Positions 12,150-23,740 of a stretch of DNA of 64,000 bases are shown in pieces. Origin of the DNA: Prinia subflava. Its lineage: Eukaryota > Chordata > Aves > Passeriformes > Cisticolidae. The stretch is from contig NW_026960611.1 in the NCBI RefSeq assembly GCF_021018805.1, positions 1,054,001 through 1,118,000 of the forward strand, read 5' to 3'. The position numbers and the translations under genes were made by a program. Numbering within the stretch: position 1 is the first letter of the stretch; every line of letters starts with the position of its first letter. Below the pieces are notes generated by a model. The model saw nothing but the letters and a program-made list of their open reading frames with translations, was not told where the DNA came from and searched no databases.

Positions 12150-12280
12150 GTAAATAAGATAAAGTTTTTTACTTGTGTTAAGATAGAGTTTTTCACATAA
12201 GATAGAATTTTTACGCACAATAAGATAGAACTTTTACGCTAGCAAGATAGAGTTTTTGCACTGATAGATAAGCTATATGC
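12150..12280 (+). repeat. AT-rich minisatellite
   Basis: About five imperfect units built on AAGATAGARTTTTTACGC, 19-30 bp each, in direct orientation. Confidence 0.6.
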
Positions 12281-12599
12281 ATAGCTTTTTGATGATGCTT
12301 TTCGTAGTTTTTCGTAGTTTTACAAACTTAGAGAATTGCACCTAGATTGGGTAGTGTGCAGATAAAGATATGAATATGCATTTGTAACTTATGGATAAAA
12401 AGCCTCTGGGTTGGAAATGGAGGTATTGATTGATCAACCCAATCTATCAATCCAACCTCCACCTTCTGCAGCCAGAGGAAGGAGCCCTGCCAGGGAGCTG
12501 AATGGGATTCTAAAGGTACCATCTATTGTAGTCTGTTGCTTGGGAGCAGGGCCCCGGGGTTCTCTTTCCCTTCCCCTTCCCCCCTGCGGCGCTTGCTCC

Positions 12600-12935
12600 G
12601 GAACTCTGTTCGGGGCTGCCGGGGACTCTACAAGGGTTCGAGACCCCGGAACCTCCTTTCTGCTACTGTGACCCTGTGGTCGGGAACTCTGCTGGGTTCA
12701 GGACCCCCCATTGCCACCATGGCTTTGTGGCTGGGAACTTTGCCGGGTTCGGGATCCCTCACTGCCATCACGACCCTGCGCCCGGGGACTCTGTGTGGGT
12801 TCTGCATCTCAGGACCTTTTTTGTCACTGTGATCCCCGCAGCCGGGACCCCTGTCTGGGATTTGTGATCTTGTGATCTCTTTCTGTTATTGCGACCCCAC
12901 GCCCAGAAACCCTGCTTGGGGTCAGGAGATTGGAA
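12600..12935 (+). repeat. GC-rich minisatellite, about 50-62 bp period
   Basis: Five to six diverged units, each carrying a block like GCGACCCTG..CGGGAACTCTG..GGGTTCGGGA. Short open frames here are by-products of the repeat. Confidence 0.6.
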
Positions 12936-13402
12936 GTTGTTTTACCTGGAGGCTGTGAAGTTAATTTCTATGTTTTGATTATTGCTTTACTGGAATTTTG
13001 CCTGCTAAGACTTTATGTTTATAACCAATTGTGAGATTGTAAGACCACTTGTTTAGAACTCTGGTACCTTCAGACTTATACTTTTATATAATAAACAACT
13101 CTGTTTAAGACCTTAAAATGTTCTTAGACCTTTAAGACCTATAACCTCGGCAAAAGATCTTGTTGGTATCTAAAGTCTATCTTCAATAAATCTCAAAGCA
13201 TTTCCTGGAAGAAGTGGGAGTCATTATTCTGCACACTACAAATGGAAATACTAAGGCTTAGTGATTGTGAGAGACTGAAATGCTATGGTTAATGGCTTAA
13301 ACGTTGTTATAAAGGACTTTTTGCCCGTTATGGCAAAAATGTATTTGTAGCAATGTGCTTTTTAGATGGTGGAGCTACTTCCTATATCCCAATAAGTATC
13401 TC

Positions 13403-13830
13403 CTGTGGAAAAGCCGCTTGGGGGGAATTCAGGCAAAGCAATCAAGCTCACACATCACACACGCCATGGCTAGCTCAGCAAAGAGAGGCAAGAAGGGCCT
13501 TTGTATGAATCAGTTCCAGTGAGGTTTATTCTTGGTGCCGAAGGGAAATCAGGAGCAAAGACCTGGCCATGTGCTGTGCACAGGCCTAAATAGGGGTCAG
13601 GAACCAATGGTCTGAGGGCACGGGGGCAGTACAAGGGGCAGGTTAAAGGTCAGTGACCTATAGGGCAGGTGAGGCCACTCACCAGGGATGTCACAACCAA
13701 TAGGGAAACAGGGAAAGGAGAAACCACAAGAACCAGGAGCATCGGGAGAGAAGAGACCAGGGCAGTGTGCAAGGCACCACGGGGGAGGACTTTCTTTCAG
13801 CCTAGGCAGGGAAGACTCTATGGTAGATGT
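13403..13830 (-). repeat. Probable LTR, minus strand
   Basis: On the minus strand an AATAAA signal (AAGAATAAACC, near 13530) and a TATA-like CCTATTTAGG (near 13590) have LTR spacing. The left edge TGTGGAAAAGCC near 13403 is a plausible terminus; the right edge is not defined. Confidence 0.35.
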
Positions 13831-13834
13831 TATA

Positions 13835-14400
13835 AAGTAATCAGCCAATTTCATAATTACAGGAATTTATTGAATTATCAAAGTAAAATTGGAAAAGCCA
13901 CAAGCAAAACAGTGCCGAGCCAGGTGATCGGCATTGGGTGAACTTGGTCTGGATTCTATAGTTCCATACCCCTGTAGTTCACGAAATCTCTCTTCCACAG
14001 GGTCCCTTTTTATACAATTTTCAGGCTTTGTGGGAGACCGGGGGGGGGGGGGGGGTTCCTCTTGCTTCTTCTCATTGATCTTGTCCTTTTTTCGCATATT
14101 AATGCATGTTCCTTTCTTGTGGCCACTTCTGACAAAAGTTTTCCCGGAATACCCTTATCACTGGAATCCTGTTAGATGAAAATCCCCTCAAATATCTTTT
14201 TCTGGTGATGAATGTTTATCTTATGGATAATGCATATCGCTGGGGTTTCATCAGATGAAAATCCTCTGGAATACCCTTCTTTGGAGACAGAAATCCATGC
14301 CTGGTAGCTGAATACCTTTTCCCTTATCACCTAGTGCATATTGCTCTTTCCCATCACTCGGCTTTCATTAAAAGATACTGTAGTTTTAGTCCTTAGCACA
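13835..14400 (-). repeat. Probable second LTR, minus strand
   Basis: Minus-strand TATA (ATTGTATAAAAAGG, near 14010) and AATAAA (AATTCAATAAATTCC, near 13868) suggest another minus-strand LTR. A G15 run lies at about 14040-14054. At 14140-14290 a roughly 90-bp segment (TCAGATGAAAATCC...GAATACCC) is imperfectly repeated. Ends not defined. Confidence 0.35.
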
Positions 14401-14508
14401 AATTTATTTTATAACATATATTACAGTAGATCCTTCCAAGGCAGGACCCTGAGAATTCCCCCAAGGGTACAAGGGGGACTCCACATGTATTAAGAAGGTG
14501 CAACCACT

Positions 14509-15390
14509 GATGCCCACCCCTTCCTGAATATGCCTCCTGACTGGAATTCTGGACTGTAAGTTAAGTTGCCTGAGGGATCTTGAGATAAGATAAAGGTGAC
14601 ACTACTGTCCAATTATCTTAATTCTAGGGAGAAGTAAACAAGGCTGAGGGAGAAGAATGTATCCACAAGAAAGCTAAACCCAGCAGATGTCCTGAAAATC
14701 ATCTCTGGATGGGTTTGGGGTGGGGGAAGACAAAGCCCACAGGCTTATGTGCTGAGGCCAGGTTTGCACACACTGCCTCCCAACTAAGGGGGGAGGAGGA
14801 GAGTTTTTGGGTGTGTGATGAAACCTCTGGGAGTTAACACCCATCCTCCCTTAGACAAACTAGCTCAGTTGTAAATCCCCCCCACCCCAGGAAGGCCACA
14901 TACACATGGGACATTTATGTGAGAGGCAGCTGGGAAGGTGTCATAAACCATCAAAGACCCTTGAAGCGTCCCCCAGACTGATTGCTGAGGCCTTGCACCA
15001 GACAACTGCACATGATGCAGTGATGCAACATATCTCTTTTACATGAGACAGTGTCAAACTTGCCCCTCTTCCAGGGGAGGTACTTGGGTGTTCCCACCTG
15101 GCCCAAATGTACATTAATCCACTGAACTGTATGTTTTTGAGAGGACCCTCACCACCAAGAAGACCAGAAAGAAAGGATCAATGGGATGACATTGGGATCC
15201 ATGGAATGGTGGTATTTTCTACTTTATCTGTCTCCGTCACTAACTTTCTCTCTGCTGACCACTTATTTCTCTCTCTCTCTCATTTACTGTTAAATAAAAT
15301 TTGTACTATTGACTTTAGCATATGGTCTTGTTTGCACCTTAATTCTGGCAGAGGCATCTCTCTAAAAAATTTAATAACTGGATCATAACA
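14509..15390 (+). repeat. Solo LTR-like repeat, family D copy 1
   Basis: Shares an ordered series of blocks with 62508-63880 (GATAAGATAAAG, GGGTGTGTG, GACAGTGTCAAACT, ATTAATCCACTGA, CCCTCACCACCAAGAAGA, TTAAATAAAA and the shared end GGATCATAACA). ATTAAATAAAATTTG near 15290 would be the polyadenylation signal. The 3' end is firm; the 5' end is approximate and no target duplication was identified. Confidence 0.6.
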
Positions 15391-16264
15391 GTGATTTGTC
15401 CATGACCAATGTCCAAAGTCCATGTTCCCAAGGCATTTCACAAGCTAAATGAACATGACTTCAAATAACTTCTGGCTGAAGTACAAACAAACTGATCCTT
15501 TGCTATATGAATCTGTGCATGCTATCAAAAGTGGAATCCCCATTTGTCAAAGGAGGACTAACATGGGTCTGTGTTTCAGTGCAGCAGGCACCCTTTGCAG
15601 CCAGCCAGCTGGGATTCATGGAAGTCTCAGACAAATAGGACTATTATTTCTACTTCATAAACCTGTGAGTGAGTGGGTTTTTTAAAGACTTTTACCTTTG
15701 TGGTGATAATAAATTCCATGCATCTGTGTTTGCAGCCCACCTGCAATGCTCTAGCTGCCCCTCTGTGTGCATGCATCTGTATATGTAAGTGTGTTGGGGG
15801 CATTTACTTTTAAAGGGCTTTTAGTCTCACAGAAAGAAACCCCAGACTGTGGGGGAGATAGCCAGTCAGCCACCCTTGAGGTAATTACAGCAGGAAAAGC
15901 TATATTCACTTCTCATCAAGCAAAGGATATCATTGCAGGCAAGAAGTGACCTTGTGTTTCTGCTGCTCAAACTCCCAGCAACACACAGCAACTTAAATTA
16001 GAATATGTGCAATACAATTAAATTCCTTCCCTTGCAGACTTGTCATGCTTTTCCTGTCCGAAAAGGAGGGGACACTTCAGACAGAGGCTACAGCTCAGCA
16101 GGTCTGTCTGCTGCTCACCAGGGTTTTGCTTTGAATGAGATAGGAAAAAAGCTGCAATTAAAGCAAAGTCTGTGCTTTCAGCTCCTGCCCTCCAGAAGCA
16201 GTGTTTTTAGTCAGGAAACACAGAAATTAAATCCTAGAGTTGAAGGCAAAATAAGAAATTGAGA
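15391..16264. other. No feature recognised
   Basis: Between two LTRs. Mixed composition; the short open frames do not resemble any known protein and no repeat boundary was seen. Confidence 0.4.
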
Positions 16265-17328
16265 TGTATTTTGTTTGCATGGTCAGGTTTTGGTGGTGGG
16301 GGGATTTACAGGTGGCTTCTGAGAAAAGCTGCTGGAAGCTTCCTTCATGTCTGGCAGAGAAAATGCCAGCTGGCTCGAAGATGGACCCACTGCTGGCCAA
16401 GGACAAGCCAATGACAAATAATAGTAATGCCTCTGTGATAGCATATTTACGAAGGAGAAAAATGTTATTGTGCAGATGTAATTGCAGCCAAAGAGCAGTG
16501 AGAATATGTGAGGGGAACAACTCTGCAGACACCAAGGTCAGTGCAGAAGGAGGGGGAGGAAGTGCTCCAGGTGCCAGAGCTGGGATTCCTCTGCACTCCA
16601 TGGTGAAGACCATGGTGAAGCAGCTGTGCCCCCGCAGCCCATGGAGGTCAATGGGGATGCAGAGATCCACCTGCAGCCTGTGGAGGAGCCCCATGCCAGA
16701 GCAGGTGGATGCCTGAGTGTATGCCGTGAACCCATGGGAAGCTGTCAGGACCTGTCAAACAGTGGAAAGAGAAGCCCACACTAGAGCAGATTTGCTAGCA
16801 GCAGTTTGTGACCCCGAGACAGACCCACACTGGAGCAGCCTGTTCCTGGAGGATCACATCCCATGGAAAGGGACCAAAGCTGAAGCAGTTTTTGAAGAAC
16901 CGTAGCCCATGGGAGGGACCCCATGCTGGAGCAAGGGAAGGAGTCCTCCCCTTGAGAAGGAAGCAGCAGCAGAAACATGATTAACTGGCCATAACCCCCA
17001 TTCCCTGTCTCCCTGCACCACTGGGGGCGGAAGGAAGTAGAAAATCTGGAATAAATTAAGTCCGGGAAAGAAGTAGGGGTGGAGGGAAGGTATTTTTAAG
17101 GTTTGTTTTACTTCTTATCATTCTACTCTGTTTTTGACTGGTAATAAATTCAATTAATTTTCCCAAGTCAAGTCTGTTTTTCCCATGATGGTATTTGATG
17201 ACTGTTTTCTCCCTGTCCTTAACTCATGAACCTTTCATTATATTTTCTGTCCCCTGTCCAGCTGAGGAGGGGAGTAAGAGAGCAACTTTGGTGGATGTCT
17301 GGCATCCAGCCAGGACCAAACTGCCACA
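16265..17328 (+). repeat. Solo LTR of avian ERVL type
   Basis: About 1.06 kb from TGTATTTTGTTTGC to CAAACTGCCACA. It carries the internally repetitive segment characteristic of a common bird LTR: repeated CCCATGGAG..ACCC...CTGGAGCAG units at about 16600-16940, then GGTAATAAATTCAATTAATTTTCCC and a terminal CCAGCCAGGACCAAACTGCCACA-type end. The open frames across it (both strands, 60-155 codons) come from the repeat and have no retroviral motif. Flanks show no clear duplication, so it is old or its 5' edge is slightly off. Confidence 0.65.
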
Positions 17329-17479
17329 TCAAGTCAGGATTCAAATCCAAGTTTCCTCCACATGACTGAGTTGTTTGGTACCAAGGCTGAAGCTTGGAGT
17401 AACCTGGTCAGGTATGAAACCAGGTTTGGAGTGACACCTATTAAAATTTAGCAGAAACTGGCCCTCCAGCTCCATCTGT

Positions 17480-17790
17480 AGAAAAGCTTGGTGCAGCACA
17501 TCAGTTGGAGCAGAATATTTGCAGTGTGGCTCTGGCCACCAAACTCTGACCAACACCTGGTTTATTAGGAGCCTGGGTTCCCTATATAGTCCACGAGACC
17601 CCCAGAGAGAACATCAAAGCATGATAACTCACTATATAGGGTTCCTGAGCAGCTAACCTAAACTACACATCTAAAGGGATGCGTATAGTTCAATTTACAT
17701 GACTGTCCTGTAATACACATTTAACTCCTTTCCTCCTGTTCTTTATCAGACTTGAAAGGGCTGATATTCTGTTAACCACAGGAGGAATGC
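17480..17790 (-). repeat. Possible LTR, minus strand
   Basis: Minus-strand CTATATAGGG TATA-like motifs (near 17585 and 17632) and AATAAACC (near 17562) suggest an LTR fragment. Ends not found. The rest of 17329-18250 shows nothing recognised. Confidence 0.3.
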
Positions 17791-18343
17791 AACTGAGCCA
17801 GCAGCCTGCTGCCCACAGAGCAGCACCATCACCTGCCTCTGGGCATCCTTTACTCCTGCTTCTTTAGTAGGTAATTTCCAACAAGAGCGCCTCTGTTCCA
17901 TTTGTAATGCTTCCAGAGAGGCTCCATCCCATCACCTCACCTTTAATGAGCAGTGCATTAATCAGCCCTCTCAGACAAGTGCAGACTGACTGTGAGACGA
18001 GAAAAGCTTTTCTCTGCTGTGATTAACTGTGGTTTAAGGTAGGCATACTTTGCTCTAGGTGCATTTTTGACTCTTGATCACAGTTCCCCAGGCTTATAGG
18101 TTCAGCAGAGGGGAAGAAAGAATGTATCATAAAAAGTGCTAGGGAGAGAACTCTGCCTGGTGTTAGACATCAAACCTGAGCATGGGGAGTAGGAGTCTCA
18201 CCATCCACATGATCAGTCAACTGACAACATTGATGCTGAATCGAGCTCTAATCGGTGTCTTGGGTTGCAATATGTAACCAAAAACATATTCTATTTTCCA
18301 TCTGTTGAAACCAGTTGGGGACGTGTTTTCTCTTTATCTCTTG

Positions 18344-18731
18344 TGACGTGAACCCTGGAAAGACTAGGGACTAGAATAACGTGCGTCCACACCAATATGG
18401 TTCTAAGCAGGTAATTCCATTTATTCTGTGAGATGGTGGGTTAAATACAGACAGAATAGTTTACAAGAACAGGTGCATTCTGATAGGCAGTGAGAATACA
18501 GAAATATGTAAGCTATTGCAGTTTAAGGTAGCCACCGTGTCTTCCCAGTAACTGTTCTATGTTAGTGACACTACCACCTTAAGACATCCTTAGTAGTAGA
18601 TAAGTTTATCTGCCAGTACGTATGCTGAACGTACTGAGGCCTGCTAGACCAGGCCTGAGGCCTGGTCTGAGGCCTGGTTTGAGGCCCAGGTGTGGATAGC
18701 TCTACCTTATGATACAAGCTATCCTCCTACA
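18344..18731 (-). repeat. 3' LTR of ERVK-like provirus 2
   Basis: 388 bp; on the minus strand TGTAGGAGGATAGC... to ...GGGTTCACGTCA. Preceded on the sense strand by a strong polypurine tract at 18735-18750. A palindromic-looking cluster of GGCCTGAGGCCTGG repeats lies at about 18640-18690. Confidence 0.88.
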
Positions 18732-18734
18732 CAT

Positions 18735-20299
18735 CCCCCCTTTTTTCTTTAGAGCTATCCAAACTGGGTCTGTGACACGGTTGGCTGCTTCTACATATAC
18801 TGTTATGAGCAAAGCACTATTTGAGTTACCTAAGAAAAACTCAAAGATCTTAGCTGCTAAAAGCAAAAGATGAGAGTACACTATATTCAGTCCTTGCTCT
18901 TCATTCATACGCAGGTTCTAGATTAAAGTTTCAAATCATCTGCTGTCTCCTCCTGCATTGCCTGATGATGTTTCACAGCTGAAGACTTCTCTGCTGTCAC
19001 TGAGCAGCCAGAGTTACTTCTGTCAACGCAGCTGCAATGCTGCGTCTGTGTTGCTGTCTTCTCATCTGGTTCAGCTTTCGTTAGTATCTCATCGAGTCTA
19101 CAGCTTGCAGAAAAGAAACTAAAACAGACCTGGTATGTGAATTGGCATTCTCAGAGACAAGGAAATAGAATAGGAATTTTGCTTACTAATGAAAGTGATA
19201 AGCGATTATCAAACTATTTCTGCTATCACCCCAGAGACTGCAAACTGCTGAAACGCTTTTGTTTAGTGAGCCTTGACATCTTTCCCCGGGTAAAGATGGC
19301 AATCTTCACTCCAAGCTGATTCAGCTGTCATTCTGATCGGATCAAATTGTCAAGTTAAGATAACTTGCATATTATTTTTTGGAGCAGAAACCTCTGGGCT
19401 TCGTTAACAAACACCATCTGTCCAAGTTAGAGTTAGAGTTTGGCCAGAACTCAAACCTTAAATTGGAGTGATGTTTTTAACATATCTTTTAAAGACAATT
19501 TCTAACAACAATAAACATAAAATGCCTAAAATACAACAAACTGTCATAATATCATTACATAAAAGACATTTAAAAGCTAAGATAAAAGATTGTTCCGATC
19601 ACTCGGGAACTCATCTTTGCTGGAACTCTTCTTGAAGACAGTTGAGTACCAATTGGAGCAATCACAGGATCAACACCTGATGAAAAAGTCATCAATGATG
19701 CTTCAGGTACCTCTCTCCAAGACCTTCTGAAAAACACTTAAAGATTTAACAAACTGAAATGCAATGTCTCGACTCACACAAGAGGTACCAAAACAAGCCC
19801 AAAATCTCATTTCAAGCGAAATGCGTAACACAGTTAAAAGAATCAAATGAAGCTTCAAAAGGACATGCTAAAACATTGCATAAAACATACAAGATTGATT
19901 ACAAAAGAGACAAACTATATACTTAACATGACACTTAAGAAAAAATTCTGACTTGCACCTAATAATACAACCATATCTGTTAACAACATTCATGAAATAT
20001 TTAGATGGCTAAAAAGATGAATAGAATCATTTAAAATGACAAGTACTTGTTAGAAAACCCTATAGACAAATAACACAACATAAAAACTTGAACATCAGTT
20101 TACAAATGCTACTAATTTATATACTTAACATGTCATCGAATTATATTTTAAAACTCTTATCTTTTAAAACTCTCATACACTAGGACAACTCACAACTAAC
20201 AGTACAATTAAGGATCTAACAATTTGCATCATTTCAAATCTCCTTTATCAATGTTCTGTTATTATCATTTCAGTTAAACCTGTTTCTTCCCTCTTTCTC

Positions 20300-20343
<44 letters not shown>

Positions 20344-22379
20344 GTTCTAAGCACAGTTATAACGTCAAACTTGTTTTCACTGGGCCAAACTGTTTATTTA
20401 CTCATTGCCCTAAGACCTTTCTCAAAAATTTCTTGACTCTACTGCTACTGCTGGCAGGATTATCAGTGAATTTCTGCTGCCCTGGCATCCTCCTGCCCAG
20501 GAAGATTGCTGGCTCTCTCAACTGCCTCTTGAATGTCAGGTAGTTCAAAATGCTGTGAATCATGTTTCCAAACGCTCTTATGTGGCTGACAAACGACAAA
20601 CATGGACTTTACAAGTACAATTTCAGCCTGTAGATTACTTAGCTGTTTCAGGAAACATTATTCTCAACTCACTGGCTGTGGTCGAAGCTGGGAAGATTTG
20701 CTATTTGGAGAACCTGGGAGAAGGTCACTCAGCTTGAGAGAATTTGTGCCACATGACTTTGCTCAGCAGAAGGCTGGGCCGTCATGGCTCTGAATTCAAA
20801 TTACCTCTATTATAACTTATCTTGATCCTCTCAAAATTCACACTGACTGAAAAGCCTCACTGGCTAAAGTCCCTTACCCTTGTCCCATTCTGTCAGGCAT
20901 GGGGACATCACGGCTCTCAGCTCTCTCACTAGTGCCATCACTGAACAAAACATACCACCACAGTCCTCAGGCTCTGAAACTCATCCCCTGAGGCACACTA
21001 CTGTGCGTCCCCATCGCTGCGGCACAGGACATGCTCGCCTGGGACTAAGCCAGCACAAACTTCCTGAAAAATGATCCGCTGGTCACCGCCCCAACCCGCC
21101 AAGGAGGGGTCATAAAAACAGATTCTCTCAGGCCATTCACTCCCCAGCCTCAGGAGTGACAAAGCACTAAAAGCTAATGTGCAAGACAGCCTTCTCTCAT
21201 CTCTCTCCCTAGCACAGAAGACCAAACTCAAGAGCAGTAGCACAGCCTCTCTGCCCAAACAGATGTGCCAGGGACTGGCTTCAGCCAGCTGCACCCACCT
21301 CTCTAGGCAGGATAAGAACGCTGAGAGTTCTGAGATGAGACTTTGTTCAGCTCTGAGAATCATTCTCAAAAACAACTACTAGAAGACCTAGCAGTGACGC
21401 AAAGGACCACTCCAGCTGGAGGTGTCAGCTAGAGCCCTCTCAGCACCACTTACTCAAATGTAGCTAGCATGGCACTAATAACTATTTTCATGTAATTTTA
21501 AATCTAGTTTCCTTTTTCTCTTCTTTTTTTTTTCTTTTTTTTTTTTTTTTTTGTTCTAACTAAACTTTACAACTTAAACAACTATACCTTTTACAAATTA
21601 TAAAACACTCTTTAAATCAACTAACTCTTAAATCTAACATAAGTAAGTCCCAACAACAATCTACAACCTTCATTAACTTTATAAACTCTATATGTGTGGT
21701 AACTCACTAAAAATTCATTACTAATTAAACTCTTTAACATTTAAGTATAGATTTAAACTTAACTTAAACTTATCAGGGCCCAAATCCTAAAAACAAGCTT
21801 TAAAACTATATGTTTAACAATAATTAACTCAAACTCAAATTAATTCACACAAAAATTAATTTTAACAACATCAAAATGTAGAAACAACTCATCCTTACAC
21901 AGAGTTAATAACTCTAACTAAGAACTCATTTCTATTTCATTTTTTGCTTTATCTTTTTCATGATAGGATATATCTTTCTTTTTCACGTTGCATTTCTCAC
22001 ACATTGATGGATTCTTTCACAACAGAGGGACAGATGACTATTTTCCCTTCTTTTTCTGGTGTTTTTCTTGCAATGTCCACTTGTTGCATGTTTTCACTGT
22101 CTCTGTTTAACAATCTTGAAAGCTTCCTGGGTAATAGCACGACACAGGGTCGAGTTACGATGCTTGCTTGTCTTCAAAGACGACACTGACATGCCTCTGC
22201 ACTCAGCGAAGGGGGGGGGCTAAGAAGATTTCAGAGCCCAGTCTGTCGGCTAGTGCAGTTGATTGGCAGACTGCGGGGGCATAGGAGCCTCTAATTGAGC
22301 TGACGGTGTGCTGGCATTCTCATTAGTAGACATCTTGTTTATTATATTTTTGAGCGGGACAGAGAAAAAAAAACACGGC
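18735..22379 (-). other. Non-coding interior of ERVK-like provirus 2
   Basis: Longest sense frames are about 65-125 codons without retroviral motifs. A 68-codon frame at 18702-18908 has a hydrophobic stretch (SNSALLITVYVEAAN) and could be the last trace of an Env tail, but it overlaps the LTR and is weak. Two long A-runs on the sense strand (20303-20342 and about 21523-21552) lie inside. Confidence 0.55.
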
Positions 22380-23054
22380 TCAGCCAGGAACACTGCCGGT
22401 CGCTCCGCTGCTGCTGCTGCCCTGAGATCCGCCTCCTTGCTGCATCACTTGTGCCCTCCTTGTTCCGCCTTCGGCCCCTCTTGCCTTCTCATCTTTCGCA
22501 CCGCCTCCCGGGTCTGGCAGCTGAGTCACTTCTTGTTTGTTTTCATTCGGCCCGAGAGGTGCAGGGAGCATTTCCTGCCTTCTCCCTGCCAGAGACGAAC
22601 AAAGGGAGGGGCAAGGCGAAGCTGCATTCTCACTCTCGGAATGCGTGGAATGCATGGAATCTCCACTGAAGCGTCTGGCTACCTTAGATTTTTCCTGTTG
22701 CTCCTTTGTCTTGGAGAGGGAAGTAGAGGGACAGGGAATCTGTTTTTCTCCGGCTAAAATTACGGTTTTGCTCTTTTCTGTGAATGTTTGCAAGGTATTT
22801 ATTGCTTTTTCCCAAATTACGCTTAACTCTGAACGTCTCTTTGCTCTTTTTCCCAGTAAAACTACAACGTCCCATAGCAATCTGCCTTTCTCTTTCCGTC
22901 CTGCTTCTCTGCAAAGAGATGCTGGCCGCTTTCGCTTTCCTTCTTCCCGAACCCATAGGGTTACCCGATTTCTATCAGAGTCTTTGATATTTTCGCCTCT
23001 TTTCGAGACAATGGACGCTACAAGCTGCATGGTAGCCAAAAGGTACCGGTCCAT
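22380..23054 (-). pseudogene. gag: gag N-terminal frame of ERVK-like provirus 2
   Basis: A 224-codon frame opening with ATG about 300 bp downstream of the 5' LTR, where gag should start. It is basic at the N-terminal half (runs such as EEGKRKRPASLCREAGRKEKG, LGKRAKRRSELSVIWEKAI) and Ser/Gly/Pro-rich at the end (GGSQGSSSSGATG). This resembles the matrix plus linker of other ERVK-like gag genes in the window by position and composition rather than by a clear motif. Capsid and zinc-knuckle sequences are absent. The opposite strand is also open (22537-23127), a consequence of GC-rich composition. Confidence 0.45.
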
Positions 23055-23333
23055 AATTGAATCCCTCCGCGTCTGCCGCTCTTACCTTCTCTCTGCTGAC
23101 AGTGGGTGGCACTGTCGCCTTTTCTGATCAATCCAATCGACAGACGCTCCCCAGTCTGCCTCGGAAATTCCGGACTGTAGGTCGCAAGCGACACACACAC
23201 GTCCCAAATCAAGCGAGGTCTTCCAGCATTTAAGCTAATTAATTGACAGCATTGAAGCTAAATAATCCACAGCATTTAAGCTAAATAATCACACAGCATC
23301 GAAGCTTTATATTTCATTAAAATCCAGGGCTCT

Positions 23334-23351
23334 GTCTCTATTCAGGCGCCA
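23334..23351 (-). other. Primer-binding site, Lys-tRNA-like
   Basis: Reads TGGCGCCTGAATAGAGAC on the minus strand, one base from the LTR end. This differs at about three positions from the tRNA-Lys3 type PBS. Confidence 0.75.
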
Positions 23352-23352
23352 C

Positions 23353-23740
23353 TGACGTGAACCCTGGAAAGACTGGGGACTAGAATAACGTGCGTCCACA
23401 CCAATATGGTTCTAAGCACGTAATTCCCTTTATTCTGTGAGATGGTGGGTTAAATACAGACAGAATAGTTTACAAGAACAGGTGCATTCTGATAGGCAGT
23501 GAGAATACAGAAATATGTAAGCTATTGCAGTTTAAGGTAGCCACCGTGTCTTCCCAGTAACTGTTCTATGTTAGTGACACTACCACCTTAAGACATCCTT
23601 AGTAGTAGATAAGTTTATCTGCCAGTACGTATGCTGAACGTACTGAGGCCTGCTAGACCAGGCCTGAGGCCTGGTCTGAGGCCTGGTTTGAGGCCCAGGT
23701 GTGGATAGCTCTACCTTATGATACAAGCTATCCTCCTACA
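23353..23740 (-). repeat. 5' LTR of ERVK-like provirus 2
   Basis: 388 bp, nearly identical to 18344-18731, with the PBS immediately downstream on the minus strand and the CTCTTG duplication on its outer side. Confidence 0.88.

Larger units (their letters stand above)
11900..13240 (+). repeat. LTR-like repeat containing two minisatellites
   Basis: The 3' part has an AATAAA-type signal (TATAATAAACAACTC near 13090) and ends TTATTCTGCACACTACA at 13240. Its inverse, GTAGTGTGCAGATAA, occurs at 12351, so 12350-13240 could be a unit with inverted ends (about 890 bp). An upstream start near 11900 (TGTTGGAGTCC) is also possible. No convincing target-site duplication was found for either choice. The composition shifts from AT-rich repeats to GC-rich repeats and back within it. 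Confidence 0.4.
18344..23740 (-). mobile_element. Non-autonomous ERVK-like provirus 2
   Basis: 5.4 kb minus-strand element with two 388-bp LTRs and a perfect 6-bp duplication CTCTTG at 18338-18343 and 23741-23746. The PBS lies inside the right (5') LTR edge and the polypurine tract (AAAGAAAAAAGGGGGG) inside the left (3') one, which fixes the orientation. The LTRs differ at only about three positions by eye. Inside, one gag-like frame (22380-23054) is open. The rest is AT-rich with a T40 run (A40 on the sense strand) at 20303-20342 and another at about 21523-21552. No pol or intact env was seen, so replication must have been in trans. Confidence 0.88.

Noticed and set aside
12150..12280. CRISPR-like short repeats
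   Set aside because: Units are directly adjacent and imperfect without regular unique spacers, and the genome is vertebrate; a minisatellite.
16227..16735. 155- and 150-codon ORFs on opposite strands
   Set aside because: Both lie in the repetitive body of a common avian solo LTR and have no retroviral motif.
22537..23127. 196-codon plus-strand ORF
   Set aside because: It is antisense to the gag-like frame just downstream of a 5' LTR, in GC-rich sequence open on both strands, with no conserved motif.
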